This document shows, in pieces, positions 7,254 to 14,518 of a DNA stretch of 15,082 nucleotides. Both the position numbers and the translations under genes were made by a program. Within the stretch, counting starts at the first letter, position 1. The number at the start of each line of letters is the position of its first letter. The notes under the pieces were generated by a model. That model was not told where the DNA came from, did not search any database, and saw only the letters and a list, made by a program, of their open reading frames with translations. The DNA is from Halobacteriovorax sp. (GTDB lineage Bacteria > Bdellovibrionota > Bacteriovoracia > Bacteriovoracales > Bacteriovoracaceae). Location of the stretch: positions 1 to 15,082 of the forward strand of contig NZAF01000043.1 in the NCBI GenBank assembly GCA_002686115.1, read 5' to 3'.

Positions 7254-7988
7254 TTAATTAAGCTTCCCAAAAATATTAAGGATTCTAAGCTTTAAGACTG
7301 CAAAGAGCGCTTCAAATACAATACCACCACCCATTTTTGATTGACCGTCTCTTCTTTCATAAAAAATAATAGGGACTTCTTTAACTCTTAGTCCTTGAGA
7401 CCAAACCTTATAGTTTAATTCAAGTTGAAAGATATATCCTTTAGAAATGACATTATCGAGGTTAAGAGATTCAAGAGCTTTCCTAGAGAAGCATTTGAAA
7501 CCACCTGTCGTGTCATGGACTGGGATATTAGTGATAAAACGAGTATATATTGAAGCTAGATAAGAAAGGAGAAGTCTATGAAAAGGCCAGTTAATGATTC
7601 TTATGCCATCAATATATCTTGAGCCAATAACCAGCTCATTTTGAGTTGCCTCTGTAAGGAGATCCTTAACTTGTTTCGGGTCGTGAGAAAAGTCACAGTC
7701 CATTTCGAAAACATAGTTATAATTTCTATCAAGTGCCCATTTAAAACCAGTCGTATATGCAGTGGCGAGACCTTGTTTACCGGTTCTTTCAATCATAAAA
7801 AGGTTTTTAAATTTCTTTTGATATTCTTTTACAACATTTGCGGTACCATCAGGAGAACCGTCCTCAATAATAAGTAGAGAAACTTCGGGATAAAGTTCAA
7901 AAATTGTATTAATCATCCTTTCGATATTATCAATTTCGTTATAAGTAGGAATGATGATCAATGTTTCATGAAAGGGCAGTTTTTCCAT
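7254..7988 (-). CDS. Glycosyltransferase family 2, polyprenol-phosphate mannosyltransferase-like
   Basis: The 244-residue protein has the length and motifs of the single-domain DPM1/Ppm1-type enzymes that move a sugar, usually mannose, from a nucleotide sugar to a polyprenyl phosphate carrier at the inner face of the cytoplasmic membrane. Visible are IPTYNE (13-18), EDGSPDGT (42-49), the DxD metal site D97-C-D99, GSRY (122-125), DTTGGFKCF (159-167) and FYERRDGQSK (209-218). There is no C-terminal transmembrane part, so it would be soluble or peripheral. The start is unusual: AGGA is directly beside the ATG with one base between, and the next purine-rich run (AAGGAAAG) is about 20 bases upstream. 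It follows the DCC gene by 39 bp. The sugar donor is not determined by sequence. Confidence 0.88.
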   Translation of the reverse strand: MEKLPFHETLIIIPTYNEIDNIERMINTIFELYPEVSLLIIEDGSPDGTANVVKEYQKKFKNLFMIERTGKQGLATAYTTGFKWALDRNYNYVFEMDCDFSHDPKQVKDLLTEATQNELVIGSRYIDGIRIINWPFHRLLLSYLASIYTRFITNIPVHDTTGGFKCFSRKALESLNLDNVISKGYIFQLELNYKVWSQGLRVKEVPIIFYERRDGQSKMGGGIVFEALFAVLKLRILNIFGKLN

Positions 7989-8027
7989 GTCCTGAGTATA
8001 GCGATCTTTCCTTGCTTTTTAAAGTAT

Positions 8028-8405
8028 TCAGTGAGTACAAGAGGGACATTTTCTTTTTAGATCTTTTCTCATTTTGTTTGTCATAGAGTGGAAATAATGC
8101 ACTGCTTTTTGACCCATATTACTTTCTAATAACCAAGAAAATTTACTTGCAAGAGGATAAAGTGAGATAATGTGCTTAATGACAGCCTCTCCTCTGATAA
8201 TAGTTTTATCTTCTTTAATAAAATGTATTTCTTCAAAGCATTCTTCTTTGCTTAGCTTATAATGCTCATAGATTTCATCGTTATATATGGAGACAAAATT
8301 AATCTTATCCCCATCTTCTAATCTTTTTAGGGATTGTTTAAATCTAACACATAGAGGGCATTTCTCATCATAGAGAAGAATTGGTAATTTCTTTAGTTCA
8401 TCCAT
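8028..8405 (-). CDS. DCC-family (DUF393) thiol-disulfide oxidoreductase-like protein
   Basis: The 125-residue protein opens with LLYDEKCPLC (10-19), the D-x-x-C-x-x-C signature of the DCC/DUF393 family, which has a thioredoxin-like fold. GEAVIKHIISLYP (about 72-84) corresponds to the conserved cis-proline-replacing and following helix region. The family is predicted to carry out thiol-disulfide exchange, but substrates are mostly unknown. A second CPSC pair (C120, C123) lies three residues from the C-terminus. The Shine-Dalgarno AAAGGA overlaps the stop codon of the secreted-protein gene, so the two genes are probably translated from one transcript. No signal peptide is seen, so it should be cytosolic. 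Confidence 0.85.
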   Translation of the reverse strand: MDELKKLPILLYDEKCPLCVRFKQSLKRLEDGDKINFVSIYNDEIYEHYKLSKEECFEEIHFIKEDKTIIRGEAVIKHIISLYPLASKFSWLLESNMGQKAVHYFHSMTNKMRKDLKRKCPSCTH

Positions 8406-8415
8406 GAATATTCCT

Positions 8416-10134
8416 TTATTTTACATTTAGTCTTTTCTTCGCTGTTTTTCGGTATCTATTTGAGACAACATCAAAAATATTTAAACCTTTATCTTTATAT
8501 ATTTGAGCACTTTTTGATGCTCTATTGGCAAACTTTAAAACTTGTCCTTTCGTTCTCGTTCCTCTCTTTGCAAATGGGTTTGCGACACTTCTTTTACGAG
8601 CGCTTTTCCCATCAAGTCCAGAGCCTCCTCTGAGTCTCGTTCTTCCTTTCCTATTTGATGTCATTCTTTTATTGCTAGAGCTTGTTGGAACACTGGCCAG
8701 ACTAGAACTTGCTTCACTAAATTTTTTAGAAGCTTTATTTGCTGATGAAGGAGTTCGTGCTTTTGAAAAAGTTTTTGCTACTTTGTTTGGCAGAAACTTC
8801 CCGACGGCTTCAGCCTGTTCTTTTTGACTTTGAGATAATCCTTTAGGAACTTTTAAAAGATCACTAGAGCGGCTTAATAAATTAGTTGCAGCATTGTTTA
8901 GCCCATTAGCATTTGAGTCAAGACCATATTCATTAGCATTATCAGGAGCATTTCCTCTCATCATTTGCATTGCTGGATTTAGAGCATTTGCTAAAGTTTT
9001 TGGAACATGGATATCTGCAAGACTCGTCTTAATTCTCTTATCAAGACATGAGTTTGTTGAAATACAAGAGCAGGCTGGATCATTCTTTAGCTCTGCAGTA
9101 ACACATGAAACTTGGTATCCTCCGCTTGCAAATCCTGGACGGACATTTGGTGTACAATATCTTGGATCATTTTGTGTTTCAGGTTGAGAGCAGTAACATG
9201 CTCGATCACTAACTGGGTTACAGTCTCCCTTACTTCCAAGTCTATCGATAACATTTTGAATAATACCTGCAGCTTTTTCATGAGTCTTTTTCTCCCAGCT
9301 GTAGTATCTCCACATTAGTGTAGAAGCTCCTAGCTTAAGCCAGTTCTTATAGCTTGTGTAACTAGCGCCACCGACAGTCATCATTGCAGTATAGCATGCA
9401 GTGGATGCTCCCCATCCAATGATTTGAGTCTTCACACCGCGAGCTCTTGATACGTGAGAGCTTTTTTGGCGATAAAGCATTTGAACTTGTCCAATTTGAT
9501 CACTAACAGGTAGTGAAGATATTTGATCGTTTTCTTTTTGTTGCATAAAAGTTGCTATAGTCTCAGTACCCATAGCAATATAGCGGCAATTGTCATCTTG
9601 AGTTTCTTCTTTCTCTCCTTCTGCATCGGCATCTGTATCCGCATCAGTTTCTGCGGTTTCAGTTTTAGCTTCATCTCCAGCAGGTGGGTTTGGTTTTGTA
9701 TCAGCATCTGGTTTTTTATCTTCAGGCTTTGATACAAGTGTAGCTCCTAGACCACCCATACCTATAATCATAGAATATGCTTTTGACAGCGCCTTAATCA
9801 TTGTTGGAGATAGCCCCATGAACTTCTCTCCAGAAGTTGCATCACTTCCTCTTTGAATGCTCTTACAGTCAGCTTCACTTTTTCCAGCGGCTTCACATTC
9901 TTCTTTGAATTTCTCTTCCATATTTCTCTGGTGGTAGCCAGTATGTTCATAAGTATTCATCATATTTCTATCGGCATCTGAAATATTTCCAGATTTTACC
10001 TGAGAGCTCGTCGGAGCAGGATCTGCACCTGTGATTGAAACTGATGAGTCACTGACTGAAACATCGCTATCTTGGGCGTGTATTGATAATGAGATGCCCA
10101 TGAATAATATTAAAATAGTACTTAAAATGTTCAT
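8416..10134 (-). CDS. Secreted protein of unknown function, acidic linker, Cys cluster, basic C-terminus
   Basis: The 572-residue protein is not recognised. It begins with a signal peptide (hydrophobic 3-18, likely cut after SIHA, residue 20). Low-complexity Ser/Asp sequence follows, with a hydrophobic helix at 113-134 and a Pro/Asp/Glu-rich linker (about 136-182, with a DADTDADAE run). A second apolar stretch lies at 240-276. Eight cysteines crowd into residues 305-363 (C305, 313, 315, 327, 344, 355, 357, 363), suggesting disulfides formed outside the cytoplasm. The last 120 residues are Ser/Lys/Arg-rich and strongly basic. It heads the minus-strand run. A DCC-type thiol protein gene follows 10 bp later, which may or may not bear on the cysteines. 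It could be an envelope or exported structural protein. Confidence 0.8.
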   Translation of the reverse strand: MNILSTILILFMGISLSIHAQDSDVSVSDSSVSITGADPAPTSSQVKSGNISDADRNMMNTYEHTGYHQRNMEEKFKEECEAAGKSEADCKSIQRGSDATSGEKFMGLSPTMIKALSKAYSMIIGMGGLGATLVSKPEDKKPDADTKPNPPAGDEAKTETAETDADTDADAEGEKEETQDDNCRYIAMGTETIATFMQQKENDQISSLPVSDQIGQVQMLYRQKSSHVSRARGVKTQIIGWGASTACYTAMMTVGGASYTSYKNWLKLGASTLMWRYYSWEKKTHEKAAGIIQNVIDRLGSKGDCNPVSDRACYCSQPETQNDPRYCTPNVRPGFASGGYQVSCVTAELKNDPACSCISTNSCLDKRIKTSLADIHVPKTLANALNPAMQMMRGNAPDNANEYGLDSNANGLNNAATNLLSRSSDLLKVPKGLSQSQKEQAEAVGKFLPNKVAKTFSKARTPSSANKASKKFSEASSSLASVPTSSSNKRMTSNRKGRTRLRGGSGLDGKSARKRSVANPFAKRGTRTKGQVLKFANRASKSAQIYKDKGLNIFDVVSNRYRKTAKKRLNVK

Positions 10135-10363
10135 TTTACCTACATCTAGTTAGTTTTAAACATTTTAACATGCAGCAGGGTAAAACACTTAGAGAGAGTA
10201 AGAACTTCCTCCTTAAAAGTATGTAATTATAAACACTTAAGTCTTTGACAAATACATTGAGGGCTTTGATTATCTGACAATAATAGTTATCATATAGATA
10301 GATGCTAATCTATGTCATATATGTTAAAAATATGTCTTATTATAGGCCTTTAGGAGACTAGTA
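10135..10363. promoter_or_regulatory. Divergent promoter region between secreted-protein and DtxR-like genes
   Basis: This is the longest non-coding stretch (229 bp). On the plus strand TTGACA (10245-10250) and GATTAT (10268-10273) are 17 bases apart, a good sigma-70-like promoter for the DtxR-like gene. On the minus strand a perfect TATAAT (10226-10231) could serve the secreted-protein gene, but no good -35 is placed for it. The two would overlap back to back. AT-rich direct repeats follow at 10311-10340. Confidence 0.5.
10311..10340 (+). promoter_or_regulatory. Direct-repeat candidate operator before the DtxR-like gene
   Basis: TATGTCATAT (10311-10320) and TATGTCTTAT (10331-10340) agree at 9 of 10 positions and start exactly 20 bases apart, about two helical turns. 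They lie between the predicted promoter and the AGGAG (10352-10356) of the gene. This would suit a dimeric or paired regulator, perhaps autoregulation by the downstream protein (inference). Confidence 0.35.
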
Positions 10364-10897
10364 ATGAATAAAAACTCTAGAGAAGCAGAATTATCACATT
10401 CTATGGTTCACTATCTTTTAACGATTCATAAGTTGAGAGAAGAAAGAGGATATGCAAGAGTGACTGATATTGCTAGGGATTTAAACCTTACAAAAGGAAG
10501 TGTTTCTACAGCACTTAACAATCTAAAGAAAAAAGGTCTTGTAAAAGAGGAAGCTGATACTAAGTTCCTTCTCTTAACAGAAGATGGTCATCATGAAGTT
10601 CATAGAATTCTCTCTTCAAGAACACTGCTCTTCTATTTTTTAAAAGACTTTGTCGGCGTATCGGAAGAGATTGCAGAGCATGATTCTTGTATGATGGAGC
10701 ATTTAATGAGTGATGAGACAAGCCATAAGTTTTTTGAGTTTATGAAAAAACTTGCTTGTACTTGTGATGATTTAGTAAAGGATGGAAAATCACTTCCAGA
10801 TGGTTTTGACTTCAATACGACTTTAAACCTGTGTGATTTCAAAACGGCCAGTGAATTTGTCAAAGGTCAAAAAGGTGATAAATACTTAGAAGAATAG
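10364..10897 (+). CDS. DtxR/MntR-family transcriptional regulator, most metal ligands replaced
   Basis: The 177-residue protein has the family's winged helix (about 14-72: GYARVTDIARDLNLTKGSVS, then LNNLKKKGLV and LLLTEDG) and the start of the dimerisation domain with EHDSCMMEHLMSDE (105-118). DtxR and MntR are Fe/Mn-sensing repressors. Aligned by eye from memory, the C109/E112/H113 trio is kept, but MntR D8 and E11 become H16 and L19, and the ligand His of the next helix (MntR H77, DtxR H79) becomes R86. No SH3-like third domain is present. The C-terminal tail adds C132, C134 and C157. It may sense a metal by another set of residues, or another signal. AGGAG lies seven bases before the ATG. 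The divergent secreted-protein gene and the downstream transporter operon are possible targets. Confidence 0.85.
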   Translation: MNKNSREAELSHSMVHYLLTIHKLREERGYARVTDIARDLNLTKGSVSTALNNLKKKGLVKEEADTKFLLLTEDGHHEVHRILSSRTLLFYFLKDFVGVSEEIAEHDSCMMEHLMSDETSHKFFEFMKKLACTCDDLVKDGKSLPDGFDFNTTLNLCDFKTASEFVKGQKGDKYLEE

Positions 10898-10920
10898 GAG
10901 ATATAACTTTTCCTCTTCTA
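10887..10920 (+). terminator. Imperfect hairpin at the end of the DtxR-like gene
   Basis: TAGAAGA (10887-10893) pairs with TCTTCTA (10914-10920), with an inner GGA/TCC pairing after a 3-base bulge. The stem includes the stop codon and is not followed by a T-run, so termination is uncertain. Confidence 0.25.
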
Positions 10921-10964
10921 GTATAAGAACCTTAACTCATGTAAAATACATTAAATTACTATTA

Positions 10965-10985
10965 AATTTCCTCGTTAGTGAAATT
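10965..10985 (+). repeat. Short inverted repeat in the transporter leader
   Basis: AATTTC (10965-10970) and GAAATT (10980-10985) form a stem around a 9-base loop. The only AAGGA before the transporter (10986-10990) directly follows the right arm and is 15 bases from the ATG. A 13-base palindromic ATGTA-AAA-TACAT is at 10939-10951. No clear promoter is assigned in this 108-bp gap. Confidence 0.3.
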
Positions 10986-11005
10986 AAGGATTCATAGATT
11001 CTCGC

Positions 11006-12253
11006 ATGGCTTTAAACTTTATCAAAAATATACACTCAGATCTTATGTCACTTGGGAAAGAAGATCGTCGTCATATCTTTCTTGTGGCCTTTAACCTGTT
11101 TGCGATTTTATTTTCTTATCCTTTTATACGCTCTACTTCAGAGGCAATGTTCATTGATTACTACGGTGCTAAAAGTACACCTGTCGTTTGGATATTTTCA
11201 GTTATCGTACTCTCTGTAACAGTTTTTATATTCAACTTATTGCAAAAAAGAAGGAATGTATTCTTTCTATATGCCTCAGTTTGTATTTTAACAACGGTGA
11301 GTTTTGTTAGTTGTAATCTTCTATACATGAATGGATTTAAAGCAATAGTCTTTCCTTATTTTATTTGGAAGGAAGTGTACATTATATTGCTTGTTCATTT
11401 ATCAATTGGTTTTTTAAACTCTAAAGTAAAAAAAGAGGTCGCAAGATTAACCTATGGTCCTCTTGGTGCATTGGGGAGTCTTGGAGGCTTTCTTGGTGGA
11501 ATAGGTGTTGCTAAGCTTATTCCTTTTATTAATAAAGGTTATTCACCGGGCAATGGTTTGGTGTACGCTGGTCTTATTGGAACATTAATTATCTTTAGCA
11601 CTGTTTTTTTGTTTCATTCTGAAAAGACTTTTTTAATTTCAGATACAGAAAAAGAGTCTCCACTAAAGTCCTTACAATCAAAATATGACTATGTTTTTCT
11701 AATTGGGGCGATTGTTCTTTTGTCACAATTTACAATTAACTTGGCAAATTTCAAATTTAACCTTGGTGTAGAACAGTATATTCAAGGAGCCGAGGAGAAG
11801 GGAGAGTTTCTTGCGAGTACGTATTCAAAAGTAAACTTACTAAGTTTTATCTTTCAGATATTTCTAATACCTATTATCTTAAAACTATTCCATGAAAGAA
11901 AAGTACATCTGTCGATTCCATTAATATTTGGTGGAGCCTATCTCTTTACACAATTATCGAGCGGATTTATACCAATTGCCTTTCTTTTTATTATTTATAA
12001 AGGAATAGACTACTCCCTCTTCTCTACAGCTAAAGAGATGCTTTATTTTCCACTGGACTCTATTCAGAGGTATGGAGCAAAGTATGTCGTCGATATGATC
12101 GTGTATCGCTTCTCTAAAATGTTAATTTCAGTCATCTTAATTTATTATACTTCAGATAAATTTATCGATATATCACTTAGCATATGCCTATTTGTTTGGG
12201 TCTTATTGGTGATTGCATTACAAAAATATAAATTTGAAAAGGATCGTGTATGA
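11006..12253 (+). CDS. Predicted nucleotide transporter, ATP/ADP translocase (Tlc/Npt)-like MFS protein
   Basis: The 415-residue protein has about 11-12 membrane segments. The segment near residues 336-375, with GIDYSLFSTAKEMLYFPL, then an RYGAK stretch and VDMIVYRFSK, closely follows the conserved loop of the Tlc/NTT group (DYSLFRPAREMLYIPL..YKAKAFID..VYR). A glycine-rich loop and helix lie at 151-168 (YGPLGALGSLGGFLGGIG). Characterised members in Rickettsia, Chlamydia and plastids exchange ATP for ADP or import nucleotides. Bacterial homologues of this shorter type are mostly uncharacterised, so the substrate here is inferred. The ATG has no well-spaced Shine-Dalgarno. Its stop codon overlaps the start of the peptidase gene (ATGA), showing translational coupling. 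Confidence 0.75.
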   Translation: MALNFIKNIHSDLMSLGKEDRRHIFLVAFNLFAILFSYPFIRSTSEAMFIDYYGAKSTPVVWIFSVIVLSVTVFIFNLLQKRRNVFFLYASVCILTTVSFVSCNLLYMNGFKAIVFPYFIWKEVYIILLVHLSIGFLNSKVKKEVARLTYGPLGALGSLGGFLGGIGVAKLIPFINKGYSPGNGLVYAGLIGTLIIFSTVFLFHSEKTFLISDTEKESPLKSLQSKYDYVFLIGAIVLLSQFTINLANFKFNLGVEQYIQGAEEKGEFLASTYSKVNLLSFIFQIFLIPIILKLFHERKVHLSIPLIFGGAYLFTQLSSGFIPIAFLFIIYKGIDYSLFSTAKEMLYFPLDSIQRYGAKYVVDMIVYRFSKMLISVILIYYTSDKFIDISLSICLFVWVLLVIALQKYKFEKDRV

Positions 12254-14277
12254 GTAATCCATTATTAGAAGAATTTAATACGCCATTTGAGTCAGTTCCA
12301 TTTGATAAGATTAAGAATGAACATTTTCTTGAAGCTCTTAAAGTCGCGATTGATCTACATAAGCAAGAAGTTGAAGAGTTTAAAAATTCAGAAGATGGGT
12401 CTTTTGAAGCTTTTGAAAAGTTTATTCAAGGTGGTGATAGGCTAGGTTATGTGAGATCTACATTTTTTAATCTTCACTCTGCAAATACAAATGATGAGAT
12501 GACAAAAATTGCAGAAGAATTCTCACCCCTTTTAACAGCTCATGGAAATGATATAAGTCTAGACGAGAAAGTATTCGAAAAAATCAAAATCTTACATGAT
12601 CAAAAAGATAAACTTAGTCTCAATACTGAGCAAGTAACACTACTTGAGAATAATTATAAAAGTTTTGTGAGAAATGGAGCATTACTATCACAAGAAGATA
12701 AACAAAAACTAAGAGAGTTAGATGAAAAGATGTCAAAAATCTCTCTTGATTTTTCAAATAATCTTTTAAAAGAGACGCAGAATTTTGAGCTCGTTATTGA
12801 AGATGAACAAGATCTTGCTGGTCTACCAGAAGGGCTAAAAGAAGCTGCTAAAATAACCGCAAAAGAGAGAGGGCATGAAAACTCTTGGGTTATTACATTA
12901 GACTTTCCAAGTTTCTATCCTTTTTTAATGTATGCTGAAAATAGAAATCTAAGAGAAGTCGTTGCTAAGGCGTCAGGTAGTAAGTGTGACCATGATAACG
13001 ATTTTAATAATGAAAAAAACTGTAAAGAAATGGCAAGGCTAAGATTTGAAAGAGCTCGTTTACTAGGTTATGCCACACATGCGGACTTTGTCCTAGAAGA
13101 GAGAATGGCACAAAGTAAGGATAAGGTTTACTCTCTTTTAAATGAGCTAAAAGAAAAAGCTCTTCCTTCTGCAAAAGAACATGTTGAGCTTCTTAAGGAA
13201 TATGCAAAAGAAAAAGATGGTATTGAAGATTTTCAATTTTGGGATTATCTCTACTACTTTGAAAAAATGAAAAAAGAAAAATTTTCAATAGATGATGAAG
13301 CTTTAAAGCCATATTTTAAACTTGAGAATGTGGTTGATGGTGTTTTTAAAGTTGCAAATAAATTATACGGTCTAAACTTTACGGTAAGAAATGATATTCC
13401 TAAGTATCATGAAGATGTGATTACTTATGAAATTACAGATGAAGCAGGAGATCATGTCGCTCTTTTTTATGGAGATTATTTTCCAAGAAAGGGAAAGAGA
13501 GGCGGCGCTTGGATGACTGCTTATAGAGAACAGTATGTAAGAGATGGTAAAGATATAAGACCACTAATTAGTAATGTCTGTAATTTTACAAAACCAACAG
13601 AGTCAAAGCCTTCACTTTTAACTTTTAATGAAGTACTTACTCTCTTTCATGAATTTGGTCATGGGCTGCATGGTATTCTTTCAAAATGTCAGTATAAAGA
13701 TACATCAGGAACAAATGTGTACTGGGACTTTGTAGAGCTGCCTTCACAAATTTTTGAGAATTGGGCATATGAAAAAGAATGTCTTGATTTGTTTGCAAAG
13801 CACTATGAAACAGATGAAGTTATTCCAATGGAATTAGTTCAAAAAATTAAAGATAGTTCTAATTTTGGAGAAGGCTATGCAACAATAAGGCAGCTTAGCT
13901 TTGCTCTTGTTGATCTTGGTTGGCACACTGTAGACCCAAGCGAGATTAAAGATATAGAAGAGTTTGAAAGAAATATCTTAGATGAACTAACATTCTTTCC
14001 TAGAGTTGAAGGTGCGACGTCATCTACAGCATTTGGACATATCTTTGCTGGTGGTTATTCTGCAGGTTATTACTCTTATAAATGGGCAGAAGTTTTAGAT
14101 GCAGATGCTTTTGAAGCTTTTAAAGAGAATGGTGTTTTTAATAGAGATGTTGCAGATCGTTTTAGAGAGAATATTTTAGAAAGAGGTGGTAGTGACCATC
14201 CAATGAAATTATATAAGAAATTTAGAGGCTCTGAGCCTTCAGTAGCCGCTCTATTAAAAAGAGGCGGATTAAATTGA
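12250..14277 (+). CDS. M3-family oligopeptidase (oligopeptidase A/peptidyl-dipeptidase Dcp-like)
   Basis: The 675-residue protein matches the size of OpdA and Dcp (about 680). The zinc motif is HEFGH at 467-471, with Glu496 in DFVELPSQ as the third ligand, 29 residues after the first His as in Dcp. The substrate-binding FAGGYSAGYYSYKWAEVLDAD segment (about 597-617) and the Asn-Trp-Ala after PSQ are family hallmarks. These cytosolic zinc enzymes cut short peptides, finishing protein breakdown or degrading imported oligopeptides. The sequence does not decide between oligopeptidase A and dipeptidyl carboxypeptidase activity. It overlaps by four bases the transporter upstream (ATGA) and the lipoprotein downstream (TTGA), so the three genes form one operon. 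Confidence 0.95.
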   Translation: MSNPLLEEFNTPFESVPFDKIKNEHFLEALKVAIDLHKQEVEEFKNSEDGSFEAFEKFIQGGDRLGYVRSTFFNLHSANTNDEMTKIAEEFSPLLTAHGNDISLDEKVFEKIKILHDQKDKLSLNTEQVTLLENNYKSFVRNGALLSQEDKQKLRELDEKMSKISLDFSNNLLKETQNFELVIEDEQDLAGLPEGLKEAAKITAKERGHENSWVITLDFPSFYPFLMYAENRNLREVVAKASGSKCDHDNDFNNEKNCKEMARLRFERARLLGYATHADFVLEERMAQSKDKVYSLLNELKEKALPSAKEHVELLKEYAKEKDGIEDFQFWDYLYYFEKMKKEKFSIDDEALKPYFKLENVVDGVFKVANKLYGLNFTVRNDIPKYHEDVITYEITDEAGDHVALFYGDYFPRKGKRGGAWMTAYREQYVRDGKDIRPLISNVCNFTKPTESKPSLLTFNEVLTLFHEFGHGLHGILSKCQYKDTSGTNVYWDFVELPSQIFENWAYEKECLDLFAKHYETDEVIPMELVQKIKDSSNFGEGYATIRQLSFALVDLGWHTVDPSEIKDIEEFERNILDELTFFPRVEGATSSTAFGHIFAGGYSAGYYSYKWAEVLDADAFEAFKENGVFNRDVADRFRENILERGGSDHPMKLYKKFRGSEPSVAALLKRGGLN

Positions 14278-14516
14278 GATTTCTTATATTGATAACTTTC
14301 CTTACATCATGCTCTCTTCACCGCACGAAAGGTGGTGAAGAGAGAACCACTTATGAATTTACAAGAGAATCTATTCTAAGGATGGGGTATACAAGCTATA
14401 TGGCAGGTTGTGTTCGAACTGCTAATAAGTTTGGAAAAAAGAAGTATGCTCCAGAATGTAGCAAATCAGCTTCTGAATTTGTAAAAAGTGAAATAGATGA
14501 AATTGTCTTTAAATAA
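14274..14516 (+). CDS. Small predicted lipoprotein of unknown function
   Basis: The 80-residue product starts at TTG 14274, overlapping the peptidase stop by four bases (TTGA), with GAGG upstream in AAGAGGCGG. The N-terminus MRFLILITFLTSC has a short lipoprotein signal with lipobox LTSC (Cys13), so it should be acylated and sorted to a membrane. The mature part is about 68 residues, charged, with two further cysteines (in GCVR and PECSK), which could form a disulfide. No family is recognised. No close-by ATG start offers an alternative. It ends two bases before the stop of the convergent saccharopine dehydrogenase gene. Confidence 0.75.
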   Translation: MRFLILITFLTSCSLHRTKGGEERTTYEFTRESILRMGYTSYMAGCVRTANKFGKKKYAPECSKSASEFVKSEIDEIVFK

Positions 14517-14518
14517 TT

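Noticed and set aside
8525..9187. Plus-strand open frames opposite the secreted-protein gene
   Set aside because: They lie opposite a gene with a clear signal peptide and domain-like layout, and show no recognisable protein or ribosome site.
9620..9655. Repeated GCATC-type units coding DADTDAD in the secreted protein
   Set aside because: A short low-complexity acidic run inside a coding region, not a separate repeat element.
10208..10214. Perfect AAGGAGG Shine-Dalgarno on the minus strand in the 10135-10363 region
   Set aside because: No ATG, GTG or TTG lies at a usable distance after it, so no leader peptide can be supported.
10261..10292. Fur-box-like AT-rich sequence (GATTATC...GTTATCAT)
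   Set aside because: Only four-base matching arms; too weak to call a Fur or DtxR site.
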